Source: an uncultured Roseburia sp. (lineage in GTDB: Bacteria > Bacillota > Clostridia > Lachnospirales > Lachnospiraceae). Taken from it: a stretch of DNA of 5,320 bases. The stretch lies in assembly GCA_934307185.1 (NCBI GenBank), contig CAKRCJ010000177.1:1-5320 (forward strand). The letters run 5' to 3'. The notes beneath the pieces were generated by a model that was given only the letters and a program-made list of their open reading frames with translations, ran no database searches and was not told the origin of the DNA. Shown piece after piece: positions 1-5,320 of this stretch (the stretch's first letter is position 1; the number at the start of each line of letters is the position of its first letter). The position numbers and the translations under genes were made by a program.

Positions 1-47
1 TGACCGGCGCTTATGAATATGATTTAATTGGGGAAATCTGCAAATAG
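1..47 (+). CDS. rimO: C-terminal end of probable ribosomal protein S12 methylthiotransferase RimO (partial)
   Basis: Only the last 14 complete codons are present, reading TGAYEYDLIGEICK and then TAG. The ending with EYDLIGE is what I recall for the C-terminal TRAM domain of RimO, the radical-SAM enzyme that adds a methylthio group to a conserved aspartate of ribosomal protein S12. The immediately following pgsA supports this, because rimO-pgsA is a common pair in Firmicutes. The stop lies 21 bp before the pgsA start, so the two are probably co-transcribed. The related MiaB family also ends in a TRAM domain, so with so few residues the call rests on the tail motif plus context. The frame is open to the window edge; the rest of the gene lies upstream. 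Confidence 0.7.
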   Translation, partial: TGAYEYDLIGEICK

Positions 48-68
48 ATTTCAGAAAGAAGGATAATT

Positions 69-611
69 ATGAATTTACCGAACAAATTAACGATTTTTCG
101 TGTTATTTTAATTCCATTTTTTGTATTTTTCATGCTGGCTCCGAATATGACCGGATACAATAATTATATTGCAGTTGCAATCTTTATCGTTGCCAGTCTT
201 ACTGACCTTTTAGACGGAAAAATTGCAAGAAAATATAATCTTGTAACAAATTTTGGAAAGTTTATGGATCCGCTTGCGGATAAGCTTTTAGTGTGCTCTG
301 CAATGATTTGTTTAATTCAGACAGGACAACTTGCAGCATGGATTGTTGTAATTATTATTGCAAGAGAATTTATTATCAGCGGTTTCCGGCTGATTGCCTC
401 CGATAATGGAATTGTCATTGCAGCAAGCTACTGGGGCAAGTTTAAAACGACATTCCAGATGCTTATGGTAATTGTACTGATTTTAAATATCCAGATGCCA
501 TTCTTTGAGATTTTAGGTGTTGTTCTTACCTATGTAGCTTTGATTTTGACGGTCGTTTCTTTGATTGACTATATTGTAAAGAACAAAGATGTCTTAAAAG
601 AACAGCAATAA
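69..611 (+). CDS. pgsA: CDP-diacylglycerol--glycerol-3-phosphate 3-phosphatidyltransferase
   Basis: PgsA makes phosphatidylglycerophosphate from CDP-diacylglycerol and glycerol-3-phosphate, releasing CMP. This is the committed step to phosphatidylglycerol and cardiolipin, and it occurs in the cytoplasmic membrane. The CDP-alcohol phosphotransferase signature D-x2-D-G-x2-A-R-x8-G-x3-D-x3-D is complete: D46, D49, G50, A53, R54, G63, D67 and D71. PgsA-type features follow: the start NLPNKLTIFR, the segment AREFIISGFR (residues 98-107), and GKFKT (123-127). Hydrophobic stretches near 9-24, 33-45, 73-83, 89-103, 129-141 and 145-170 fit a multi-pass membrane enzyme. At 180 residues it has the usual length. 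The ATG is preceded by AGAAGG at 57-62 with 6 bp spacing. It lies 21 bp after rimO and 26 bp before rsmD on the same strand, so an operon is likely. No internal defect is seen. Confidence 0.95.
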   Translation: MNLPNKLTIFRVILIPFFVFFMLAPNMTGYNNYIAVAIFIVASLTDLLDGKIARKYNLVTNFGKFMDPLADKLLVCSAMICLIQTGQLAAWIVVIIIAREFIISGFRLIASDNGIVIAASYWGKFKTTFQMLMVIVLILNIQMPFFEILGVVLTYVALILTVVSLIDYIVKNKDVLKEQQ

Positions 612-637
612 GTAAGAAATAAAGGAGTACAAAACTT

Positions 638-1195
638 ATGAGAATTATAGCCGGTACAGCAAGAAGCCTTCCTTTAAAGACATTAGAAGGCATGGATACC
701 AGACCAACGACTGACCGTATTAAGGAAACTTTATTTAATATCATTCAGAATGAAATTCCGGGCTGCTATTTTTTAGATTTATTTGCCGGAAGCGGACAGA
801 TTGGTTTAGAGGCGGTAAGCCGTGGCGCAAGATATGCTATTTTTGTGGAAAATAATAAAAAAGCCTGCGCATGCATTGAAGATAATATTCATTTTACAAA
901 ATTTGACAAAGAGACAAAGCTGTTATCGAGTGATGCAATCTCTGCTATCAGAAGCCTGGAGGGGAAATACAAATTCGATATTATTTTTATGGACCCGCCA
1001 TACAATCACCTTTATGAGAAAGAAGTTTTAGAGTGTCTTAAGGAATCCTCTATTTTAAAGGAGGATACCTTAATTATTGTGGAAGCGTCTTTAGATACCT
1101 CTTTTGATTATCTGGAAGAATTAGGATATACGTTAAAGAAATTAAAAACATACAAAACAAATGTTCATGCTTTTATTCAGAAAGCAGATGAATAA
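638..1195 (+). CDS. rsmD: 16S rRNA (guanine(966)-N(2))-methyltransferase RsmD
   Basis: RsmD is the SAM-dependent enzyme that methylates N2 of G966 (E. coli numbering) in 16S rRNA during assembly of the small ribosomal subunit, in the cytoplasm. The protein starts MRIIAGTARS and carries the family-typical RPTTDRIKETLFN (residues 22-34). Motif I for SAM binding is DLFAGSG (47-53) followed by GLEAVSRGA (56-64), then the acidic FVEN (69-72). The catalytic motif IV is DPPY at 119-122. The 185-residue length is normal. The start is supported by AAAGGAG at 621-627, ten bases before the ATG. The gene sits 26 bp after pgsA and 50 bp before coaD. The rsmD-coaD pair is widely conserved in bacteria, including B. 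subtilis ylbH-coaD, and this supports the assignment. No truncation or missing catalytic residue is seen. Confidence 0.95.
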   Translation: MRIIAGTARSLPLKTLEGMDTRPTTDRIKETLFNIIQNEIPGCYFLDLFAGSGQIGLEAVSRGARYAIFVENNKKACACIEDNIHFTKFDKETKLLSSDAISAIRSLEGKYKFDIIFMDPPYNHLYEKEVLECLKESSILKEDTLIIVEASLDTSFDYLEELGYTLKKLKTYKTNVHAFIQKADE

Positions 1196-1245
1196 TTGCA
1201 GACAAAGAACTTGCGCAAAGGAATGCATAGAGAGGTAAATACAGT

Positions 1246-1725
1246 ATGAAAAAAGCAATTTATCCAGGTAGCTTCGATCCGTTGACTTTAGGACACCTTG
1301 ATATTATTAAAAGGTCCTCTGCCATTGTCGATGAGTTGGTCGTAGGAGTCTTAAATAACAGCGCAAAAAACTCATTGTTTTCTCTTGAGGAACGTGTTAG
1401 TATGATAAAAGAGATGATAAAAGACCTTCCGAATGTTACCGTTACCTCATTTGACGGGTTATTAGTCGAATATATGAAGCAGATTAATGCAACTATTATT
1501 GTAAGAGGACTGCGTGCAGTAACGGATTTTGAATATGAGCTTCAGATTGCACAGACAAATCATGTGGAAAATCCGGAGGTGGAGACGATTTTTCTTACAA
1601 CCAGTCTCCAGTACTCTTATCTCAGTTCTACGATTGTGAAAGAATTTGCATCTTATGGCGGGGACATTTCGAAGTTTGTTCCAGCGGAATTTATAGACAG
1701 AATATATGCAAAATATAAAGAATGA
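1246..1725 (+). CDS. coaD: Phosphopantetheine adenylyltransferase (CoA biosynthesis)
   Basis: CoaD transfers AMP from ATP to 4'-phosphopantetheine, giving dephospho-CoA and pyrophosphate. It is the penultimate step of coenzyme A synthesis and normally a cytoplasmic hexamer. The nucleotidyltransferase signature is clear: [12 protein letters not shown] at residues 6-17, with the TxGH motif at 14-17. Also present are K41, the [12 protein letters not shown] block at 87-98 (R87 and R90 are the expected substrate-binding arginines), and the C-terminal LSSTIVKE motif at 126-133 followed by GGDISKFVP. At 159 residues it is full length. A modest ribosome site, AGAGG at 1231-1235, lies ten bases before the ATG. 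The 50-bp gap after rsmD shows no convincing promoter; it holds only a short palindrome, TTGCGCAA, at 1211-1218. The next gene begins 33 bp downstream. Confidence 0.96.
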   Translation: MKKAIYPGSFDPLTLGHLDIIKRSSAIVDELVVGVLNNSAKNSLFSLEERVSMIKEMIKDLPNVTVTSFDGLLVEYMKQINATIIVRGLRAVTDFEYELQIAQTNHVENPEVETIFLTTSLQYSYLSSTIVKEFASYGGDISKFVPAEFIDRIYAKYKE

Positions 1726-1758
1726 TTTACGAATATATCGAAATAAGGAGCGTTTACC

Positions 1759-2379
1759 ATGGCAAGCAGAATCGAACAGATTATTGAGGAGATAGAAGAA
1801 TACATAGGAAGTTGTAAGACACAGGTATTGTCTCCTTCTAATATCATTGTAAACAAAGATGAAATTGAAGAACTTTTAAGCGAACTTCGTTCCAAAACAC
1901 CAGAAGAAATTAAGCGCTATCAGAAAATAATCAGCAATAAAGAAGCAATTTTAGCAGATGCACAGGCGAAGGCAGATGCAATTATTGCAAATGCACAGGT
2001 GAAGACAGATGAACTTGTGAATGAGCATCAGATTATGCAGCAGGCATATGCACAGGCGAATGAAGTCGTTATGATTGCGACAAAGCAGGCGCAGGAAATA
2101 CTTGACAATGCAACAAATGATGCCAATAACATCCGTATGGGAGCAATGCAATATACAGATGATATCTTAAGAAACCTTGAAACATCTATTTCCCATGCAA
2201 TGGATTCTGCCAAGGCGAGACATGATAATTATATTGCATCTTTACAGGAATTTTATAATGTCGTTTCCTCAAATCGTGCAGAGCTTACACCGGCAGATGA
2301 GGATGCCGAGGCTTCTTCGGATAATAATACAGAAGAACTTCCCAAAGTAGATATTTCTTCTGATATGTTAAATCAATAG
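1759..2379 (+). CDS. Coiled-coil protein, DivIVA/SepIVA-like or ATP-synthase-b-like rod; function unknown
   Basis: I cannot assign a proven function. The 206-residue protein has no signal peptide and no membrane segment. Residues 1-60 form a conserved-looking head with IIVNKDEIEELLSELR (29-44) followed by TPEEIKRYQKII (47-58). Residues 60-165 are a nearly proline-free, Ala/Gln/Asn-rich helix. Hydrophobic pairs recur every 11 residues (64/65, 75/76, 86/87, then 92/93, 103/104, 114/115, 125/126, 136/137), as in right-handed coiled coils such as ATP synthase b. Such proteins are often auto-named V-type ATPase subunit or ATPase. The tail (175-206) is acidic and low-complexity. From memory, the head plus Ala-rich coil resembles actinobacterial SepIVA, a DivIVA-like division and envelope protein. 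AAGGAG at 1745-1750, 8 bp before the ATG, fixes the start. It is probably the last gene of the rimO-coaD operon. Confidence 0.85.
   Translation: MASRIEQIIEEIEEYIGSCKTQVLSPSNIIVNKDEIEELLSELRSKTPEEIKRYQKIISNKEAILADAQAKADAIIANAQVKTDELVNEHQIMQQAYAQANEVVMIATKQAQEILDNATNDANNIRMGAMQYTDDILRNLETSISHAMDSAKARHDNYIASLQEFYNVVSSNRAELTPADEDAEASSDNNTEELPKVDISSDMLNQ
1954..2019 (+). repeat. Tandem 33-bp repeat (two copies) inside the coiled-coil gene
   Basis: Bases 1954-1986 and 1987-2019 are two adjacent 33-bp units that agree at 26 of 33 positions by direct reading. They encode ADAQAKADAII and ANAQVKTDELV, one 11-residue turn of the coil each. The core ATGCACAGGYGAA recurs a third time, beginning at 2048, within the codons for AYAQANEVV. 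The repeat keeps the frame and suggests that the rod grew by in-frame duplication. Confidence 0.8.
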
Positions 2380-2391
2380 ATTTTTCATGTT

Positions 2392-3321
2392 TCAGGAAGC
2401 AGTTACCGGAATGATATAGCATAAAAGCGTAGAGAGGACAAGCGTACATAGTGCAAGAAATAGCTTTGCCAGACAATATTTTTTCATTGACAAAGTGGTT
2501 CCTTTTATCATGGAACTGGTTTGTGCCATACCGCTTAATCCTCCAAAGGCTGTAAAAGTCATGGCTGATATGTATTTTATATTGATATTCCATGAAGTGT
2601 CTGCCAGACAGTTCATCCCATTTGTAATTTCTAAAATGTTAACCAAAATAATACTTAGAGTTTCTGGCAGTGGAATACACTTTATAATTGCAATCAGAAT
2701 GGAAAACAGCATGATATACCCTCCAATCCGGACAAGTGCTTCAAAGCCATTCATAATTGCGGCATCGATGATTTTAAAGTTCATTTGAGATCTTGATGCT
2801 GTTTTTTTTTGAATTATTGTTTTTTTTCTGCCAGAGAGAAGAATAATACCATAAAGTATGGCAGGACTATATAAAATAAAAATACTGATAAAAAACATTC
2901 CGGATAAATGTAACTGTTGAAGCAGGATGTAGCTTCCAATAAATACCGGACTGATATTATTTGCAATACAGAATAAGATTTCTGCCTCTGACTGGCTTAT
3001 TTTCCCGCTTTTTAAAAGTTCAGCACAGTTTTTGCTTCCCATAGGGAAGCCGAAAAGAAAACCGGTGGCAACAATAAAACAGCCTTCCTCACTGACTGGA
3101 AGAAATATACGTATGAATTTTGAAATGTATTTTGTGATATAATTCATATAATTCGAATAAATTAAAATATTCGAAATAATTGCAAAGGGCAGAAGCGTAG
3201 GAAGCACTTTTTCGTACCACAAAATAAGTCCGTCACGGGAAGCATTTACGGCATCTGCCGGGAAAAAAAGGATATAACCTGTTAATAGAAGGATTGGAAT
3301 GAATATTATTTTCTTTTTCAT
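2392..3321 (-). CDS. ylbJ: YlbJ-family sporulation integral membrane protein (nucleoside-recognition/Gate domain)
   Basis: This is a polytopic membrane protein of the YlbJ family. In B. subtilis, YlbJ is made in the mother cell under sigma E and is needed for normal heat-resistant spores; its biochemical role is unknown. Family marks are LPTLLPFAIISN (residues 40-51), GFPMGSK (91-97), the NNISPVFIG region (121-129), LEITNG (230-235) and FGGLSGMAQTSSMI (259-272). Two similar membrane halves (about 40-162 and 190-306) are joined by a basic loop, GRKKTIIQKKT (164-174). At 309 residues it is shorter than the roughly 400 I recall for B. subtilis YlbJ. The ATG at 3321 is the only plausible start, since an in-frame TAA lies 15 bases upstream of it, but no Shine-Dalgarno precedes it. 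It converges on the coiled-coil gene (12 bp between stops) and diverges from the M23 gene (30 bp between starts). Two A-tracts in the loop could cause slippage. Confidence 0.85.
   Translation of the reverse strand: MKKKIIFIPILLLTGYILFFPADAVNASRDGLILWYEKVLPTLLPFAIISNILIYSNYMNYITKYISKFIRIFLPVSEEGCFIVATGFLFGFPMGSKNCAELLKSGKISQSEAEILFCIANNISPVFIGSYILLQQLHLSGMFFISIFILYSPAILYGIILLSGRKKTIIQKKTASRSQMNFKIIDAAIMNGFEALVRIGGYIMLFSILIAIIKCIPLPETLSIILVNILEITNGMNCLADTSWNINIKYISAMTFTAFGGLSGMAQTSSMIKGTTLSMKKYCLAKLFLALCTLVLSTLLCYIIPVTAS
2802..2827 (-). repeat. Paired homopolymer tracts (A8 and A9 on the coding strand) in ylbJ
   Basis: The + strand shows nine T at 2802-2810 and eight T at 2820-2827. Read in the ylbJ direction, these are A8 and then A9, separated by nine bases, and both sit in the loop codons for RKKTIIQKKT. 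Tracts of this length are prone to replication or transcription slippage. Hand translation of one-base changes (loss or gain in the first tract, loss in the second) meets an early stop in each case, so slipped products would keep only the first membrane half. Confidence 0.7.
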
Positions 3322-3338
3322 AGTAAAATATATTATTT

Positions 3339-3346
3339 AAAGGTGG
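3339..3346 (+). promoter_or_regulatory. Ribosome binding site that fixes the M23 peptidase start
   Basis: AAAGGTGG lies five bases before the ATG at 3352 and differs by one base from the ideal AAAGGAGG. A GTG at 3343 in the same frame overlaps this site and would add three residues. Because that GTG is part of the Shine-Dalgarno sequence itself and has no site of its own, ATG 3352 is the better start. Confidence 0.75.
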
Positions 3347-3351
3347 TTTCT

Positions 3352-4254
3352 ATGAATAAGTTAAATAAATTATATGCATCTTCCTGGCATCAGAGATTGA
3401 TCCGTTTCCTGTTATTTTTTGCTTTTTTAGTCGTTTTAAATGTATATCTTGGCATTTATATTGAGGAAAAGGTACTTCAGATAAATTGTTTCCCTTTTGA
3501 GACAGCTTTTGGAAATTTCCGCGAAGAGGAAGTATCCGAAGCAGTTGTAAATCTGTTTTTACAGGAGAGTGATACAGATAATATCGAAAAGTTCAGTGAC
3601 TATCTGACGATGTATTTTGCATTGGATAAGACAAATTCAGACTGTGACCTGCTTGATAAGAATATTTCTTTTGTGAAAGAATACCAGCCCCAAAACTTCT
3701 ATTTTATTCAGAAAAAAATAAAGGCAATGTGGACGGATGCAATCTGCTTTCCAGTGGGGGCGGTTTTAAATGAACCAAAGGCTTCGGTTTCTTTTACTAA
3801 TTCCTGGGCTGAAAGCAGAAGCTTTGGTGGTAGCCGCGTACATGAAGGATGTGACATTATGGCAACGGTTAATGAAAGAGGCATTTATCCGGTTTACAGT
3901 GCCTCCGACGGCGTAGTGGAAAAGGTTGGCTGGTTAAAGCTTGGCGGCTACCGGATTGGCATCAGAAGTGAACACGGTGTCTATTTTTATTATGCACATC
4001 TGGCAGAGTATGCAAAAGAATTTGAAGTCGGCGAGACAGTTTCAGCCGGGACACTGCTCGGATTTATGGGAGACACCGGCTACAGTGACATAGAAGGCAC
4101 AACCGGAAATTTTCCGGTACATCTTCATTTTGGTATTTATTTTAATAATGAAACAGGGGAGGAATTTTCCGTAAATCCATATCCATTGTTAAGATATCTT
4201 TATTCAAAAGAAAAAGGAGTAACAGATGAAACTGACAATTTATCATACAAATGA
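3352..4254 (+). CDS. Membrane-anchored M23 (LytM-type) zinc metallopeptidase
   Basis: This is probably a peptidoglycan-cutting endopeptidase at the outer face of the cytoplasmic membrane. Starting from ATG 3352 it has 300 residues. The N-terminus is basic (K3, K6, R15, R18) and leads into one hydrophobic segment (about 19-36) with no obvious cleavage site, so it acts as an anchor with the rest outside. Residues 37-125 match no domain I recognise. The LytM domain spans about 130-285. Its zinc ligands are H164 and D168 in HEGCD and H259 in HLHFG; H216 (YAHL) and H257 complete the active site, so it should be catalytically competent, unlike degenerate LytM proteins. C167 sits beside the zinc ligand D168. 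The gene starts 30 bp from divergent ylbJ and overlaps the next gene by 29 bp. A sporulation role like that of SpoIIQ-type LytM proteins is only a guess from the neighbour; vegetative wall remodelling is equally possible. Confidence 0.9.
   Translation: MNKLNKLYASSWHQRLIRFLLFFAFLVVLNVYLGIYIEEKVLQINCFPFETAFGNFREEEVSEAVVNLFLQESDTDNIEKFSDYLTMYFALDKTNSDCDLLDKNISFVKEYQPQNFYFIQKKIKAMWTDAICFPVGAVLNEPKASVSFTNSWAESRSFGGSRVHEGCDIMATVNERGIYPVYSASDGVVEKVGWLKLGGYRIGIRSEHGVYFYYAHLAEYAKEFEVGETVSAGTLLGFMGDTGYSDIEGTTGNFPVHLHFGIYFNNETGEEFSVNPYPLLRYLYSKEKGVTDETDNLSYK
3369..3374 (-). promoter_or_regulatory. Candidate -10 element for ylbJ (weak)
   Basis: Read on the - strand, these bases give TATAAT, 48 bases before the ylbJ start codon and inside the first codons of the divergent M23 gene. 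No good -35 hexamer lies 16-18 bases further upstream. The surrounding CATATAAT also differs by one base from one form of the sigma E -10 consensus as I recall it, but no matching -35 was found. AT-rich DNA yields such hexamers by chance. Confidence 0.2.
4213..4219 (+). promoter_or_regulatory. Ribosome binding site for the nucleotidase, inside the M23 coding sequence
   Basis: AAAGGAG lies six bases before the ATG at 4226 and within the last codons of the M23 peptidase gene. A strong site at ideal spacing confirms the 29-bp gene overlap as real and supports coupled translation of the two genes. Confidence 0.85.
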
Positions 4255-5320
4255 TATACACAGCAATTTTGATAAATTAGCGCAAATCGCAGCTTATATA
4301 AACAAGAACAGAACAGCAGAGGACTTCTATTTTGACTGTGGTGACCTTTGCGATTTGAAGGATGTCATGGTACAGGGGACAAATGGAGGCGGTGCAATCC
4401 GGCTTTTGAAAGCGGCAGGTGTAAATGCAATGGCAGTTGGCAACAATGAAATTGATCTGGCAGACAAAGCATTATCGGCTTGTGCCGGGCAGGGGCTGCC
4501 GTTACTTTCCTGCAATGTGACAGACAACGCTTTAAATGAACTGGAAAATATCAATAGAAGCGTCATTTTTGAACGAATGGGTGTACGTTTCCTTGTGATA
4601 GGAGTTTCCCCTTACTATGGTTACAGTGAAACTAAAGGTTTTCAGCCGGGAAAATACAATGTCTTTTTTGAAATGGGAAATATAAAAACGGTTGAACCGA
4701 TAGAACAAATCCGAAAAGAATTACAAAAGCAGGCCGGAGCCTATGATTTTTGCATTTTGCTCTCGCATAGTGGCTGTTTTGTGGAAGAAATGATAATGAA
4801 GCAGGTTCCGGAAATTGATTTATGTCTTGGAGGACATTCACATACGGTCAGCTGTGAAAAAAGATATATAAACAGCGGATGTTACGGACAATATATCGGA
4901 AAAGTGCAGCTTGAAATTGAAGGTGGAAAGGTGACAGATATTTCCACAGAATTAATCGAAAACAAAGGGTTTACGGATGCACCTGAAATAACAGAATTAT
5001 ATGAAAAAGAAACAGAGGAAGCGGCGCGGCTTTTAGATAAAACCTTATATACCGTAGACGAGCTTTCCTGGGATTTTAAGAAAGAAAATCTGCTTACAAA
5101 TTTTATCGCGGAGGCATTATATGCCAAATACCCATGTGACCTTGCGTTCACCAACGCGGGAATTGTTGAGGGCAGCATAAAAGGTGGAATTTCAAAGCAG
5201 AAATTATTAGAGCTTTCCCCTTCGAAGTTAAATCCAACCAGATATCCGGTAAAAGGATGTGCCTTAAAAGAAGCAATCTGTCATTCCCTCGACGGTGCAT
5301 TTGTGAGCCAGCCTGCACCG
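4226..5320 (+). CDS. YunD-like metallophosphatase / 5'-nucleotidase (3' end beyond the window)
   Basis: This frame encodes 365 residues and is open to the window edge. It belongs to the UshA/5'-nucleotidase superfamily, which hydrolyses phosphomonoesters of nucleotides. The calcineurin-like metal site is visible: DIHSN (residues 10-14; D10, H12), GD (39-40), GNNE (72-75), LSHSG (179-183; H181) and GGHSHT (202-207; H204, H206). A 5_nucleotid_C-type domain begins near ENLLTNFIAEAL (287-298), with FTNAG (308-312) and LSPSKLNP, and is cut off by the edge. The N-terminus, MKLTIYHTNDIH, goes directly into the catalytic fold with no signal peptide, so the enzyme should be cytoplasmic, as I recall for B. 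subtilis YunD and unlike periplasmic UshA. GNNE replaces the usual GNHE; I recall GNNE as a feature of the YunD branch. Substrate cannot be told from sequence. It is co-transcribed with the M23 gene, judging from the 29-bp overlap. Confidence 0.88.
   Translation, partial: MKLTIYHTNDIHSNFDKLAQIAAYINKNRTAEDFYFDCGDLCDLKDVMVQGTNGGGAIRLLKAAGVNAMAVGNNEIDLADKALSACAGQGLPLLSCNVTDNALNELENINRSVIFERMGVRFLVIGVSPYYGYSETKGFQPGKYNVFFEMGNIKTVEPIEQIRKELQKQAGAYDFCILLSHSGCFVEEMIMKQVPEIDLCLGGHSHTVSCEKRYINSGCYGQYIGKVQLEIEGGKVTDISTELIENKGFTDAPEITELYEKETEEAARLLDKTLYTVDELSWDFKKENLLTNFIAEALYAKYPCDLAFTNAGIVEGSIKGGISKQKLLELSPSKLNPTRYPVKGCALKEAICHSLDGAFVSQPAP

Noticed and set aside
1211..1218. Palindrome TTGCGCAA between rsmD and coaD as an operator
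   Set aside because: It is eight bases, occurs once, and has no recognisable promoter beside it.
2331..2361. Inverted repeat AGAAGAA/TTCTTCT as a terminator for the coiled-coil gene
   Set aside because: The stem is A/T-rich and only 7 bp with a 17-nt loop. It lies inside the coding sequence, and the nearest T-run (2381-2385) is 20 bases beyond it.
2495..2788. Open frame on the + strand opposite ylbJ
   Set aside because: It lies wholly within the ylbJ gene, which has clear family motifs; the + strand product shows no domain and has no ribosome site.
3152..3175. Two TTCGAA palindromes in ylbJ as a regulatory site
   Set aside because: Both fall in TCG-AAT (Ser-Asn) codons of the reading frame and are explained by coding; no other operator-like feature is present.
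3294..3329. Promoter for the M23 gene from TTGGAA (3294) and TAAAAT (3324), or sigma E-like GAATATT and CATAGTAA
   Set aside because: Spacings are 24 and 11 bp, outside the accepted ranges for sigma A and sigma E, and the hexamers are weak in an AT-rich stretch.
3343..3351. GTG start at 3343 for the M23 gene (three extra residues)
   Set aside because: The GTG is part of the Shine-Dalgarno AAAGGTGG that serves ATG 3352, and it has no ribosome site of its own.
4327..5178. Three open frames on the - strand at 4327-4566, 4632-4841 and 4882-5178
   Set aside because: They are shadows of the nucleotidase gene, whose motifs run continuously on the + strand through this region.

Overview
The window looks like a chromosomal core region from a low-GC Gram-positive anaerobe, most likely a clostridium of the Lachnospiraceae type. 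The base composition is AT-rich, AAGGAG-like Shine-Dalgarno sites precede nearly every gene, and the set rimO-pgsA-rsmD-coaD plus a YlbJ-family sporulation membrane protein points to a spore-forming lineage or a descendant of one. The family-level placement is inference from protein flavour, not from a search. No RNA gene, mobile element, CRISPR array or prophage trace was seen. Intergenic gaps are at most 50 bp, so there is no long non-coding stretch to describe.

Bases 1-2379, all on + strand, form a compact housekeeping cluster. It holds the last 14 codons of a probable rimO (S12 methylthiotransferase), pgsA (phosphatidylglycerophosphate synthase), rsmD (16S rRNA m2G966 methyltransferase), coaD (phosphopantetheine adenylyltransferase), and a 206-residue alanine/glutamine-rich coiled-coil protein of unproven function. 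Gaps of 21, 26, 50 and 33 bp with no clear internal promoter or terminator suggest one transcript. The genes serve ribosome maturation, membrane phospholipid supply and coenzyme A supply. The coiled-coil protein resembles, from memory, the DivIVA/SepIVA-like cell-envelope scaffold proteins of actinobacteria.

Bases 2392-3321, on - strand, hold a ylbJ-family gene that converges on the coiled-coil gene with only 12 bp between stop codons. rsmD, coaD and ylbJ are also neighbours in Bacillus subtilis, so the neighbourhood is conserved. The gene has two long A-tracts in the loop between its two halves and no visible Shine-Dalgarno site.

Bases 3352-5320, on + strand, start 30 bp from the ylbJ start codon. 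They hold a membrane-anchored M23 (LytM-type) zinc metallopeptidase, followed with a 29-bp overlap by a signal-less YunD-like metallophosphatase/5'-nucleotidase that runs off the window edge. The overlap predicts translational coupling of a cell-surface enzyme with a cytoplasmic one. The window is mostly ordinary. The points most worth a second look are the 11-residue-periodic coiled-coil protein, the slippage-prone tracts in ylbJ, and the unexplained pairing of M23 peptidase with nucleotidase.
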